Of a stretch of DNA of 13,574 bases, positions 6,617 to 13,574 are shown piece after piece. Origin of the DNA: Oscillospiraceae bacterium (GTDB lineage: Bacteria > Bacillota > Clostridia > Oscillospirales > Ruminococcaceae). The notes beneath the pieces are model-generated. The model was not told the DNA's origin and made no database searches. It was given only the letters and a program-made list of their open reading frames with translations. The translations under genes and the position numbers were made by a program. Position 1 is the stretch's first letter, and every line of letters starts with the position of its first letter. The stretch spans positions 1-13,574 of the forward strand of contig JAITFV010000265.1 of assembly GCA_031281115.1 (NCBI GenBank), in the 5' to 3' direction.

Positions 6617-7789
6617 ATGCCTAAAAAAGAAGCCGCGAAAAAAACTATTAACACAAACACAGGTGCTGACGAGAAGAAGAAAGCCTTGCAAACCGCAATC
6701 GCGCATATTGAGAAGCAGTTCGGAGCGGGCGCGGTCATGTATATGAGCGGCGAACACAGCAAGATGAACGTGGAATCGCTGCCTACGGGTTCACTGACGC
6801 TTGATATGGCACTCGGAATCGGCGGCTTGCCTAAAGGCAGAATCACCGAAATCTACGGGCCTGAGAGCGGCGGCAAAACCACGGTTTCACTGCATGCTGT
6901 TGCAGAAGCGCAGAAGCGCGGCGGTATCGCGGCGTTTATCGACGTTGAACACGCGCTCGACCCTATTTACGCAAAGGCGCTCGGCGTTGATATTGACCAG
7001 CTTATAGTTTCGCAGCCGGATGCGGGTGAGCAGGCGCTCGAAATAATCGAGGCGCTGACCCGTTCGGGCGCGGTGGATATAATCGTGCTTGACAGCGTGG
7101 CGGCGATGACTACTAAAGCCGAAATCGAGGGTGAGATGGGCAGCACAACTGTCGGTATGCAGGCGCGGTTAATGTCATCATCGCTCCGAAAACTCACGAG
7201 CGTTATTTCAAAAACGAACACAGTCGCGATTTTCATAAACCAAATACGAGAGAAAATCGGCGGCTACGGCAACCCCGAAACTACGCCGGGCGGTCGTGCG
7301 TTAAAATTTTACGCTTCGGTCAGAATCGAAGTCCGTAAAGGCGAGCCAATAAAAGACGGCACGGAAATAATAGGCGCGAGGACGAAATGCAAAGTGCAGA
7401 AAAACAAGGTTGCGCCGCCGTTTAAGTCCTGTGAATTTGATATGATTTTCGGCAAGGGAATCTCTAAAGACGGCGAAATATTAGATATTGCAACCGAAAT
7501 CGGCGTTACGAGGAAGAGCGGCGCGTGGTTTTATTACGGCGATGAGCGTTTAGGTCAGGGGCGCGAGAACGCGAAGGAATTCCTCTCGCAGAACCCTGAA
7601 ATAATGGGTGAAATTGAACAGAAAGTCCGTGAGCAGGCGAAGAGCGGCACGATTGTTTCAATCAGCAGTGAAAATGCAGGGGACGCCGCCTCATCCGAAA
7701 TACCGGAGGAACCCAAAAAAGGCAAAAAGAAAACTGTAGTAGTTGAAGCAGAGGATAACTTTGAGGAATTCTCGCCGGATGAATTATAA
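6617..7789 (+). CDS. recA: RecA recombinase
   Basis: ATP-dependent DNA strand-exchange protein of homologous recombination; it also acts as co-protease for LexA in the SOS response. The product is 390 residues, slightly longer than the usual 345-360 because of an acidic and lysine-rich C-terminal tail from about residue 345. Visible motifs are the Walker [10 protein letters not shown] at 81-89, a Walker B strand in [12 protein letters not shown], the [29 protein letters not shown] segment including the L2 loop, and the C-terminal [23 protein letters not shown]. The ATG at 6617 has AAGGAG at 6603-6608, eight bases upstream. I see neither a good promoter nor a Firmicutes LexA box (CGAAC-N4-GTTYG type) in the 41-bp gap, so it may be transcribed with the upstream genes. 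recX lies two genes downstream. Confidence 0.98.
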   Translation: MPKKEAAKKTINTNTGADEKKKALQTAIAHIEKQFGAGAVMYMSGEHSKMNVESLPTGSLTLDMALGIGGLPKGRITEIYGPESGGKTTVSLHAVAEAQKRGGIAAFIDVEHALDPIYAKALGVDIDQLIVSQPDAGEQALEIIEALTRSGAVDIIVLDSVAAMTTKAEIEGEMGSTTVGMQARLMSSSLRKLTSVISKTNTVAIFINQIREKIGGYGNPETTPGGRALKFYASVRIEVRKGEPIKDGTEIIGARTKCKVQKNKVAPPFKSCEFDMIFGKGISKDGEILDIATEIGVTRKSGAWFYYGDERLGQGRENAKEFLSQNPEIMGEIEQKVREQAKSGTIVSISSENAGDAASSEIPEEPKKGKKKTVVVEAEDNFEEFSPDEL

Positions 7790-7790
7790 A
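7761..7790 (+). promoter_or_regulatory. Weak candidate promoter before the Glu-Pro repeat protein
   Basis: TTGAGG (7761-7766, four of six) and TATAAA (7785-7790, five of six) are 18 bp apart at the end of recA. Transcription would start near 7797, just before the ribosome site GGGGAGGTGA at 7804-7813. The -35 match is modest and the region codes for recA, so this may be chance. Confidence 0.22.
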
Positions 7791-7818
7791 ACTATTTAAA
7801 ACAGGGGAGGTGACATAA

Positions 7819-9132
7819 ATGGAAGTTGCAGTTGAAAAAATAAAGACAGCAATCGCGTCTTTGGAAGAGAAAATAAAGGCTGCGCAGAAATATATTGAAG
7901 CTGCGGAAGCGCGGGGGCAAACCTCGACGCCTGATTACGCCCGTGTTAAGAATCAGCTTCCTGTAGCCGAGGAGCGGCTTCGCGGTCTTTACGCTGACCT
8001 TGAAGAACTGCAGAATGCCGATGAACCGGAAATTTTTGAAGAACCTGAAATCATAGAGGAGTTCGAGCCGGAGCCCGAGCCGGAACCTGAGCCTGAGCCT
8101 GAGCCTGAACCTGAGCCCGAACCGGAGCCTGAACCGGAGCCCGAACCGGAGCCCGAGCCCGAACCCGAACCGGAACCTGAACCGGATATGTCGCCCTATA
8201 AACTTCCCGATATGCCGCAGCATTTGGCGCCGGCTGTACCTTCATATCCCGTGCATACCGGAATAACGCCGGAGTCACTGACGAAGCGGGGATTCGGGTT
8301 GCTGGAAGACGGGGAATGGGTCAAGGCGGGTGAAAAATTTGACAGCGCGCTTGATATTGAACCCGAATATGCGAAAGCGTATGTAGGACTGCTGTGCGTG
8401 GAGCTGAAAGCTGCGAGCGAGGTGGGTTTAACAACTCAAAATTCACCGCTCACAAAAATGTCGAACTACAAAAAAGCCATTCGTTATGCTGCGCCGGAGT
8501 ACCGTGCAGTGCTCGAAACATATAATCAGATTATACAGCACCGCTTGGAAAGCATGGAAGATAAAGAAGAGGAAGAACGTCAAAAGCAGGAAGCGGAGCG
8601 GCGCAGAATTGCGGAAGCTGACGAGAAACGCAGACGCGAACTTGAAGAAGAACAGCGCAGGCTTGAACTTGAGCTCGAGGAAGAAGAACAGCGCAAGCGC
8701 GAGCTTGAAGAAGAACAACAGCGCAAACTTCAAGAGGAGCAATTCGCCGGAATGGAAGAATTCCTTGTTTCCGATGATGAACCCGCACCGGAACCGACTC
8801 CCTTAGCCGAAGAAGAGTTTATAATCGGGGAAAAAGCTCCTCCGGAAGAAGAAATATTCCTAACGGAAACGGAAGTTGTTCCCGCAAAGGCGAAGGCAGA
8901 AGTTAAAGCAAGTGCGGGAGCGGATAGTGCCGAGCAGCAGAGGCTTCGCGAGGCGTCAGTGAAAGCCCAGGAAGCCGCAAAGCTTAAAAAAGAACAGGAA
9001 GAGCGCGAAATAGAGGAGGAGCAGGAATACAGAAGAAACCAAAAAATTTGGGTCAAAAAAGGACTTTGCTTCTACTGCGGCGGAAAGCTGACACTGCTTA
9101 AAAAATGCACGGAATGCGGAAAGAAGAGTTAG
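7819..9132 (+). CDS. Uncharacterised Glu-Pro repeat / TPR-like / coiled-coil / zinc-ribbon protein
   Basis: I do not recognise a named family; no enzyme motif, signal peptide or membrane span is visible, so it is probably a soluble scaffold-like protein. The order is: N-terminal coiled coil (about 3-67); acidic linker; twenty consecutive Glu-Pro dipeptides (83-122); a helical TPR-like module (about 150-243) with [35 protein letters not shown], and [21 protein letters not shown]; a long Glu/Arg/Gln coiled coil (about 244-310); an acidic Pro-rich linker; a second helix (about 370-405); and a C-terminal zinc ribbon with C417, C420, C430 and C433 (CxxC-x9-CxxC). The TPR-like wording resembles a module seen in many Clostridia proteins that carry a zinc ribbon. 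The ribosome site GGGGAGGTGA (7804-7813) is the strongest in the window. It sits between recA and recX, in frame with recX. Function unknown. Confidence 0.85.
   Translation: MEVAVEKIKTAIASLEEKIKAAQKYIEAAEARGQTSTPDYARVKNQLPVAEERLRGLYADLEELQNADEPEIFEEPEIIEEFEPEPEPEPEPEPEPEPEPEPEPEPEPEPEPEPEPEPEPEPDMSPYKLPDMPQHLAPAVPSYPVHTGITPESLTKRGFGLLEDGEWVKAGEKFDSALDIEPEYAKAYVGLLCVELKAASEVGLTTQNSPLTKMSNYKKAIRYAAPEYRAVLETYNQIIQHRLESMEDKEEEERQKQEAERRRIAEADEKRRRELEEEQRRLELELEEEEQRKRELEEEQQRKLQEEQFAGMEEFLVSDDEPAPEPTPLAEEEFIIGEKAPPEEEIFLTETEVVPAKAKAEVKASAGADSAEQQRLREASVKAQEAAKLKKEQEEREIEEEQEYRRNQKIWVKKGLCFYCGGKLTLLKKCTECGKKS
8065..8184 (+). repeat. Coding hexamer tandem repeat, 20 Glu-Pro units
   Basis: Twenty contiguous GAR-CCN units encode (Glu-Pro)20. 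The units use both GAA and GAG, and CCT, CCC and CCG but no CCA, so the DNA copies have drifted while the protein stayed exact. Each unit is six bases, so gain or loss of units keeps the frame. A polar, extended, negatively charged rod of about 40 residues is expected, acting as a spacer between the N-terminal coil and the TPR-like module. Confidence 0.95.
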
Positions 9133-9135
9133 TCT

Positions 9136-9615
9136 GTGGAACTTTGCAACGACTTCGATAAAGCTAAAACACGCGCTCTTAAAATTCTTTCGTACCGCGA
9201 CCACAGCGGCGGCGAGCTTCTCGCAAAACTCGGCAAGTATTTCGATGAAAAAATCTGCAGAGAAGCACTTGCGTGGGTTCGCGAAATAGGTTATCAGAAC
9301 GATGAAAAGTACGCTGAAAAATACGCCGCCGTGCTGATTGAAAACAAGCACTGCGGCGTACGCAAAGCGCGCTGGGAAATGAAGAGAAAGGGCTTATCCG
9401 AAGATGTAATTGAAGCCGCGCTTGAAAAATATGACGGTGATGAAATCGTTGAAATAATTGTAAATATTATTGAGCGTAAGTACGCGGATAATCTTGATGA
9501 CCGGCAGGGTGCGAGAAAAACAACAGACGCACTCGCAAGGCGCGGATATGATTACGATGACATAAAAGCAGCGATAAATCGTGTTAAGGAAGATTTGGAA
9601 TTGGATAGCGAGTAG
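9136..9615 (+). CDS. recX: RecX, RecA regulatory protein
   Basis: Small helical protein that binds RecA filaments and usually limits RecA activity. The length of 159 residues and the triple three-helix layout fit RecX: ALKILSYRDHSGGELLAKL near residues 14-32, then EALAWVREIGYQNDEKYAEKYAA, then GVRKARWEMKRKGLSEDVIEAAL, and a C-terminal repeat ending RRGYDYDDIKAAINRV. The GTG at 9136 is the only sensible start; an in-frame stop lies two codons earlier and the next Met is far inside. It begins three bases after the preceding gene's TAG and in the same frame, with only a weak purine-rich ribosome site (AAGAAGAG, 9121-9128), so reinitiation after the upstream gene is likely. Its own TAG stop lies at the edge of a repeat. 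Confidence 0.9.
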   Translation: MELCNDFDKAKTRALKILSYRDHSGGELLAKLGKYFDEKICREALAWVREIGYQNDEKYAEKYAAVLIENKHCGVRKARWEMKRKGLSEDVIEAALEKYDGDEIVEIIVNIIERKYADNLDDRQGARKTTDALARRGYDYDDIKAAINRVKEDLELDSE

Positions 9616-9632
9616 GGGCGAATTGTCTGCCC
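9612..9632 (+). repeat. Gene-end palindromic repeat, copy 3 (supplies the recX stop codon)
   Basis: GTAGGGGCG begins with the recX TAG stop; GGGC (9616-9619) can pair with GCCC (9629-9632) around a 9-base loop. AGGGGCG is shared with copy 4 before leuS. GTAGGG, AAT and GCCCGC occur in the same order on the minus strand of copy 1 at 2638-2667. This copy looks degraded and runs into the larger repeat-rich block upstream of rimO. Confidence 0.5.
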
Positions 9633-9724
9633 GCGAATGCCGCAGACGCACTCATTAGACGATTCTACCAACTCCGTTCGCGGCACCTCTCCTCTCGTAA
9701 GGGCATCTTTTCCTGCGGAAAGGG
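9633..9724 (+). repeat. Repeat-rich block between recX and rimO, related to copy A
   Basis: No gene is credible here. GTCTGC (9625-9630) can pair with GCAGAC (9642-9647), and CCGCGAA (9631-9637) with TTCGCGG (9677-9683); these foldings compete. CTCGTAAGGG at 9694-9703 is the exact complement of a block in the kinase-tail repeat (4812-4821). The surrounding CCTCTC, CCTGCGG and GGCGGCA also parallel that element on its minus strand. I read it as a decayed or recombined copy inserted in opposite orientation. Confidence 0.45.
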
Positions 9725-9763
9725 CGGCAAGCGCCGCTTGCCGAGAAAACACTTTAGTGTTTT
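9725..9763 (+). terminator. Tandem hairpins upstream of rimO, possible terminator
   Basis: Two perfect 8-bp stems lie back to back. CGGCAAGC (9725-9732), loop GCC, and GCTTGCCG (9736-9743) form the first. AAAACACT (9746-9753), loop TT, and AGTGTTTT (9756-9763) form the second. The second has an A-run before and TTTT at its end, so it might terminate transcripts from either direction, but the run of T is short. It might instead be the edge of the repeat block. Confidence 0.35.
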
Positions 9764-9822
9764 CAATTTAATCAGCTATACATTACAAATTATCGCGGGA
9801 TTGGAAGCTTGAAAGGATTAAA

Positions 9823-11169
9823 ATGCAAAGTACAGCAAAAGTAGGCATAGTCTCGCTCGGCTGCCCGAAGAACCAGTGCGACGCGGAGCTTATGCTTGAT
9901 AAAATAGCGAAAGCCGGCTTCGCGCTTGTGAGCGAGCCGGGGCTTGCAGATGTAGTTATAATCAACACCTGCGGGTTTATTCAAAGTGCGAAAGAGGAAG
10001 CAATCGCCGAGATTTTCGAGGCGATTTCGCGCAAAGCCGATGGTTTCAATAAGAAAATCATCGTTACCGGCTGCCTTCCGCAGCGCTATAGAGAGCAGAT
10101 GGAGAGCGAGTTCCCCGAGGTTGACGGGATTCTCGGAATCGGCAAAAACGATGACATTGTTGAAGCTGTTAATTCTGTGCTTCTTGATAAAAAAATCTGC
10201 GCTTTTACAGAGCCGGAAGAACTTAATATGGAGGGTGAAAGATTACTTTCAACCCTGCCGCACTACGCTTATCTGCGAATCGCAGACGGCTGTGACAATA
10301 AATGTTCCTACTGTGCAATCCCGCTCATTCGCGGGAAATACCGTTCACGCAAGCTTGAAAATATTTTAGTTGAAGCGCGGGGATTAGCCGCTAAAGGTGT
10401 GCGGGAACTCATTATAATTTCGCAGGATACCACGAATTATGGTTCAGATTTAGAGGGTAGCTATACGCTTTCCGAGCTGCTTAACCATCTTTGTGGAATT
10501 GACGGAATCAAGTGGATTAGGTTGCTTTACTGCTACCCAGACAAGGTCACGGACGAGTTAATCAGCACGATAAAAAACCAAGAAAAAATCGTGAATTATA
10601 TAGAAATGCCGATTCAGCATTGCAGTGAAAAAATTCTCCGCGCAATGAACCGAAGCGGAAATGAGCAGTCACTGCGGGACTTAATCGCGAAGCTAAGAAA
10701 TGAAATCCGCGGTATAATAATCCGCACAACTGTAATCGCCGGCTTCCCCGAGGAAACCGAAGAGCAATTTACAGAGCTTGCAGAATTTTTAAACAGCGTA
10801 AAATTCGAGCGGCTCGGGTGTTTCGCGTATTCCGAGGAGGAGGACACTGAAGCGGCGGGGTTTGAGCAAGTTGACGAAAAGGAGCGGCTTCACCGCGCAG
10901 AAATCATAAACGAACAGCAAGAAATCCGCATGAGCGAATTTTACGCGGAGCAGGTGGGGCGCGAGTTTGAGGTTGTTGTTGAGGGTTACGACAGGTATTT
11001 AGAAATGTATTTCGGGCGCAGTTATATGTATGCTCCCGAAATTGACGGCATGATTTATTTCCGGCAATCCGCCGATGACAATATCGGCGAAACGCTTAAA
11101 ACGTCCGATTTTATAACGGTGAAAATCACAGACGTAATTGACAATAATCTGATTGGAGAAGCGGTATGA
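9823..11169 (+). CDS. rimO: RimO, ribosomal protein uS12 methylthiotransferase
   Basis: Radical-SAM enzyme that adds a methylthio group to a conserved aspartate of ribosomal protein uS12. The length of 448 residues is standard. The N-terminal UPF0004 domain has three cluster cysteines: C14 in SLGCPKNQCD (typical of RimO rather than MiaB), C50 in NTCGFI and C84 in VTGCLPQRY. The radical-SAM motif is C157-x3-C161-x2-C164 (CDNKCSYCAIPLIRG). Next come RELIIISQDTTNYG, RLLYCYPD, MPIQHCSEKILRAMNR and TVIAGFPEETEEQF. The last 70 or so residues form the TRAM domain. The ATG at 9823 has AAAGGA at 9812-9817, five bases upstream. I see no convincing promoter in the upstream gap. The stop overlaps pgsA by ATGA. 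Confidence 0.97.
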   Translation: MQSTAKVGIVSLGCPKNQCDAELMLDKIAKAGFALVSEPGLADVVIINTCGFIQSAKEEAIAEIFEAISRKADGFNKKIIVTGCLPQRYREQMESEFPEVDGILGIGKNDDIVEAVNSVLLDKKICAFTEPEELNMEGERLLSTLPHYAYLRIADGCDNKCSYCAIPLIRGKYRSRKLENILVEARGLAAKGVRELIIISQDTTNYGSDLEGSYTLSELLNHLCGIDGIKWIRLLYCYPDKVTDELISTIKNQEKIVNYIEMPIQHCSEKILRAMNRSGNEQSLRDLIAKLRNEIRGIIIRTTVIAGFPEETEEQFTELAEFLNSVKFERLGCFAYSEEEDTEAAGFEQVDEKERLHRAEIINEQQEIRMSEFYAEQVGREFEVVVEGYDRYLEMYFGRSYMYAPEIDGMIYFRQSADDNIGETLKTSDFITVKITDVIDNNLIGEAV

Positions 11170-11771
11170 ATTTAGCAAATAAGCTGACATTTCTGCGTGT
11201 TTTAATGATACCGCTTTTCATTTTCTTTTTATATTTTCTTCCAGCACCGATGTTATTCGGATATTTTAACCTTAATACAATAATTGCTCTTTTAATATTT
11301 ATCATAGCATGTATTACCGATGCAATTGACGGATATGTTGCCCGTAAATATAATATGATTACGGATTTAGGAAAGCTTATAGACCCGCTCGCAGACAAAA
11401 TTTTAGTGCTTAGCGCACTTGTATGTTTTATACAAGTATTTTGGATTCCCGCGTGGACTGTCGTTATAATTATTGCAAGAGAATTTGTCGTGACGGGTTT
11501 TAGGCTCGCAGTAGTTGCAAAAGACAACAAAGCCGTTATTGCAGCTGATATTTGGGGTAAAATAAAAACCGCATTTACGATGGGGGCAATTATTGCAATC
11601 ATGGTTTTTCACATTGCATGGGATTTCGTTTTTCAGATATTATTTAATACTTATGTGAACCGGCAATTGCTTTATTTAATTTGCGATATACTTGTTTATA
11701 TCTGTGTTGTTTTGACGGTAATTAGCGGCATTACTATGATTTATAAAAACAGAAAATTATTCAAACAATAA
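11166..11771 (+). CDS. pgsA: PgsA, CDP-diacylglycerol-glycerol-3-phosphate 3-phosphatidyltransferase
   Basis: Integral membrane enzyme that joins CDP-diacylglycerol and glycerol-3-phosphate to make phosphatidylglycerol phosphate, the committed step to phosphatidylglycerol and cardiolipin. The product is 201 residues, slightly longer than usual. The CDP-alcohol phosphotransferase signature is complete: D52-x2-D55-G56-x2-A59-R60-x8-G69-x3-D73-x3-D77. The opening NLANKLTFLRVLMIPLF is typical. Hydrophobic spans lie at about 10-30, 37-53, 78-98, 136-154 and 168-190. Start and stop overlap rimO as ATGA, so translation is coupled; rimO-pgsA adjacency is common in Firmicutes. Its composition is more AT-rich than its neighbours, probably because of the membrane spans. 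The 3' end carries a promoter-like pair of boxes for leuS. Confidence 0.95.
   Translation: MNLANKLTFLRVLMIPLFIFFLYFLPAPMLFGYFNLNTIIALLIFIIACITDAIDGYVARKYNMITDLGKLIDPLADKILVLSALVCFIQVFWIPAWTVVIIIAREFVVTGFRLAVVAKDNKAVIAADIWGKIKTAFTMGAIIAIMVFHIAWDFVFQILFNTYVNRQLLYLICDILVYICVVLTVISGITMIYKNRKLFKQ
11712..11740 (+). promoter_or_regulatory. Probable sigma-A promoter for leuS
   Basis: TTGACG (11712-11717) and TATGAT (11735-11740) each match consensus at five of six positions, with the optimal 17-bp spacer. The site lies in the last codons of pgsA. Transcription would start near 11747 and give a leader of about 64 nt holding the hairpin at 11779-11797. That leader is far too short for a T-box riboswitch. 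Confidence 0.58.
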
Positions 11772-11775
11772 AATG

Positions 11776-11800
11776 CAGGGGCGCGCATTGCGCGTCCGGA
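11776..11800 (+). repeat. Gene-end palindromic repeat, copy 4 (leuS leader hairpin)
   Basis: GGGCGCGC (11779-11786), loop ATT, and GCGCGTCC (11790-11797) form an 8-bp stem with one wobble pair. The flank GCAGGGGCG resembles GTAGGGGCG of copy 3. Here the pgsA stop (TAA, 11769-11771) lies four bases before the repeat and is not part of it. The leuS ribosome site GGAAGGAAG (11798-11806) starts right at the foot of the stem, so folding could affect initiation. Confidence 0.6.
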
Positions 11801-11810
11801 AGGAAGCAAA

Positions 11811-13574
11811 ATGGATAAATACGACTTTACTGCAATTGAGAAAAAGTGGCAGGATTATTGGGAATTGAACCGCACTTTTCACGCTGAAATCGACCATAAG
11901 AAGCCGAAGTTTTATGCGTTGATTGAGTTCCCGTACCCGTCAGGTCAAGGGCTCCATGCGGGACATCCGCGACCTTATACCGCGATGGATATAATCGCGC
12001 GTAAACGACGTATGCAGGGCTATAACGTGCTGTTTCCGATTGGTTGGGACGCATTCGGGCTGCCGACGGAAAACTTCGCTATACAAAATAAAATCCACCC
12101 GAAAACCGTCACTAAAAACAATGTGGCGAAGTTCACGCAGCAATGCAAAAGCTTCGGTTGGTCTTTCGACTGGCAGCGCGAAGTAGACACCACCGACCCG
12201 AATTATTATAAGTGGACGCAGTGGCTCTTTTTGCAGTTTTTTAAAAAAGGCTTGGCTTATAAAAAAGAAATGGCAGTCAACTGGTGTACAATGTGCAAGG
12301 TTGTGCTTGCCAATGAGGAAGTCGTAAACGGTGCATGCGAGCGGTGTACCGGAGAGGTTGTGCGTAAGGTAAAAAGTCAGTGGATGCTGAAAATTACCGA
12401 ATTTGCGCAGGAGCTTATTGACGGTCTTGAAGACGTGGATTATCCCGACAGAATCGTCTATTCGCAAATCAACTGGATTGGAAAATCTACAGGCGCGGAG
12501 ATTGATTTTAAGACGACCGCCGGCGACGATGATATTCTGCGCGTTTACACCACGCGCCCCGATACGCTTTTCGGCTCGACATACATGGTAATCGCACCGG
12601 AACACGCGTATGTTGAAAAATGGGCCGACAAGCTTAAAAACATAGATGAAATCCGCGATTATGCCGCAAAAGCAGCACGTAAATCCGACTTTGAAAGAAG
12701 TGAAATCGCAAAAGAAAAATCTGGTGTGTGCTTAGACGGCGTATCGGCAATCAACCCGGCTACAGGCAAAGAAATCCCGATTTTCATTTCCGACTACGTC
12801 CTCACGGGTTACGGTACCGGCGCGATTATGGCTGTACCCGGACACGACCGACGCGACTGGGAATTTGCGAAGAAGTTCGGACTTCCGATTATTGAGGTTG
12901 TTAGAGGCGGTGATATAGAAAAAGAAGCTTTCGTGCTTGATACAGATGATGGCGTGATGGTGAACTCCGGTTTCCTTGACGGGCTTCCTGTCCCCGAAGC
13001 GAAAGCAAAAATAACTCAGTGGCTCACTGAAAATAAATTAGGTGAGAAGAAGACGAATTATAAGCTTCGCGACTGGGTTTTCTCGCGACAGAGATATTGG
13101 GGTGAGCCTATACCTGTAGTCTACTGTGAGAATTGCGCAAAATCACCGCAAAGCGGCGGAGCGGGTGACGAGACTCTCGGCTGGGTTGCAGTTCCTGAAA
13201 GTGAGCTGCCGCTTATGCTTCCGGAAATTGATAATTATATGCCGACCGACACAGGCGAATCACCGCTTTCAACGCTTGAAAGTTTTATTAATACCACTTG
13301 TCCCGAATGCGGCGCGCCCGCTAAGCGCGAGACGGATACTATGCCGCAATGGGCAGGTTCATCGTGGTATTATCTGCGGTACGCAGACCCGAATAATGAC
13401 AGCGAATTCGTATCAAACGAGGCGCTTGAATATTGGCTGCCCGTCGATTGGTACAACGGCGGCATGGAACACACAACATTGCACCTTTTATACTCGCGCT
13501 TCTGGCATAAGTTTCTGTTCGGGATTGATAAGGTCAACACGCCCGAACCGTATCTCAAGCGCACCGCGCATGGC
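11811..13574 (+). CDS. leuS: LeuS, leucyl-tRNA synthetase (N-terminal 588 codons, 3' end outside window)
   Basis: Class I synthetase that charges tRNA-Leu and edits mischarged tRNA. The frame is open from ATG 11811 to the last base, out of about 800-870 codons usually. The HIGH motif reads HAGH at 49-52 in [14 protein letters not shown] first zinc-binding CxxC pair (VNWCTMC and GACERC) follows, then [13 protein letters not shown]. The CP1 editing domain has [13 protein letters not shown] and [19 protein letters not shown]. Then come [18 protein letters not shown], a second zinc module (YCENC and TTCPECG), [16 protein letters not shown], and [28 protein letters not shown] lies beyond the window. 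GGAAGGAAG at 11798-11806 precedes the start. About 14 residues (443-456) in the second zinc knuckle look like an insertion relative to the usual YCxxCGWVPVPE and match a repeat. Confidence 0.96.
   Translation, partial: MDKYDFTAIEKKWQDYWELNRTFHAEIDHKKPKFYALIEFPYPSGQGLHAGHPRPYTAMDIIARKRRMQGYNVLFPIGWDAFGLPTENFAIQNKIHPKTVTKNNVAKFTQQCKSFGWSFDWQREVDTTDPNYYKWTQWLFLQFFKKGLAYKKEMAVNWCTMCKVVLANEEVVNGACERCTGEVVRKVKSQWMLKITEFAQELIDGLEDVDYPDRIVYSQINWIGKSTGAEIDFKTTAGDDDILRVYTTRPDTLFGSTYMVIAPEHAYVEKWADKLKNIDEIRDYAAKAARKSDFERSEIAKEKSGVCLDGVSAINPATGKEIPIFISDYVLTGYGTGAIMAVPGHDRRDWEFAKKFGLPIIEVVRGGDIEKEAFVLDTDDGVMVNSGFLDGLPVPEAKAKITQWLTENKLGEKKTNYKLRDWVFSRQRYWGEPIPVVYCENCAKSPQSGGAGDETLGWVAVPESELPLMLPEIDNYMPTDTGESPLSTLESFINTTCPECGAPAKRETDTMPQWAGSSWYYLRYADPNNDSEFVSNEALEYWLPVDWYNGGMEHTTLHLLYSRFWHKFLFGIDKVNTPEPYLKRTAHG
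13137..13178 (-). repeat. Coding-invading palindromic repeat, copy B (in-frame insert in leuS)
   Basis: A 42-base, 14-codon stretch separates YCENC from GWVAVPE, where Clostridia-type LeuRS normally continues directly. Within it TCACCGC (13143-13149) is complementary to GCGGGTGA (13161-13168) apart from one bulged base, and CCGC/GCGG (13146-13149 / 13153-13156) adds an inner palindrome. Read on the minus strand it shows GTCTC, TCACCCG, GCCG, CTTTGCGG and TGA in the same order as the kinase-tail repeat at 4756-4799. It keeps the leuS frame open. The insert borders are inferred from remembered family sequence, not from an alignment. Confidence 0.5.

Noticed and set aside
8041..8190. CRISPR-like array in the short-unit repeat
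   Set aside because: The units are a six-base coding tandem without spacers, translated as Glu-Pro.
7792..8278. Long minus-strand ORFs rich in Arg, Leu, Phe, Val and Ala opposite the Glu-Pro tract
   Set aside because: They are mirror readings of the GAR-CCN repeat; no ribosome site and no family resemblance.
8443..9351. Minus-strand ORFs rich in Leu, Phe, Ser and Ala opposite the coiled-coil region and recX
   Set aside because: Low-complexity shadows of the Glu/Lys/Arg-rich plus-strand gene.
9552..9752. Minus-strand 66-residue ORF across the recX end and repeat block
   Set aside because: Its composition follows the repeat and the recX shadow; no start signal or known family.
9767..9782. 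TTTAAT or TATACA as a -10 box for rimO
   Set aside because: No acceptable -35 box at 16-18 bp upstream of either.
11741..11810. T-box riboswitch before leuS
   Set aside because: The leader is about 64 nt with a single hairpin; no room for Stem I or the antiterminator with its T-box sequence.

Overview
The window looks like chromosomal DNA from a low-to-mid GC Gram-positive bacterium, most likely a Clostridia-class Bacillota (Oscillospiraceae-like; this placement is inference). The reasons are an Asp23/Gls24 gene next to a FakA/YloV gene, a YqhQ (DUF1385) gene next to prmC, Shine-Dalgarno sequences before most genes, some TTG and GTG starts, and a recA/recX/rimO/pgsA neighbourhood typical of Firmicutes. 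The LeuRS also has the Clostridia-like wording around [13 protein letters not shown] and [19 protein letters not shown]. All genes read on the + strand. Both ends of the window cut a gene.

Layout: 1-486 is the C-terminal part of ispE (isoprenoid synthesis). A near-perfect sigma-A promoter straddles its stop codon and should drive asp23 (615-974) and fakA (992-2641, fatty acid kinase). Next comes a two-component pair: an OmpR/PhoB-type regulator (2680-3387) and a membrane sensor kinase (3388-4848). The kinase is coupled by overlap to yqhQ (4841-5833) and then prmC (5823-6575, release-factor methyltransferase). recA (6617-7789) follows, then an unnamed protein (7819-9132) made of a coiled coil, twenty Glu-Pro dipeptides, a TPR-like module, a charged coiled coil and a C-terminal zinc ribbon, then recX (9136-9615). 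After a 207-bp repeat-rich gap come rimO (9823-11169), pgsA (11166-11771, ATGA overlap) and the first 588 codons of leuS (11811 to the end).

The genes are mostly housekeeping: envelope lipids (ispE, fakA, pgsA, possibly the sensor pair), translation (prmC, rimO, leuS) and recombination (recA, recX). The least ordinary gene is the Glu-Pro/TPR/zinc-ribbon protein between recA and its modulator recX.

The most interesting signal is not a gene. At least two families of short palindromic repeats are scattered through the window. One sits at gene ends: at three of its four copies the edge GTAGG contains the TAG stop codon of the upstream gene. The other seems to have entered coding DNA in frame: it supplies about 29 extra residues at the C-terminus of the histidine kinase and, in the opposite orientation, about 14 extra residues inside a zinc knuckle of LeuRS. 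A related copy lies between recX and rimO. This resembles, in principle, the protein-invading palindromic elements of Rickettsia. I did not see a CRISPR array, an insertion sequence, or a tRNA or rRNA gene.
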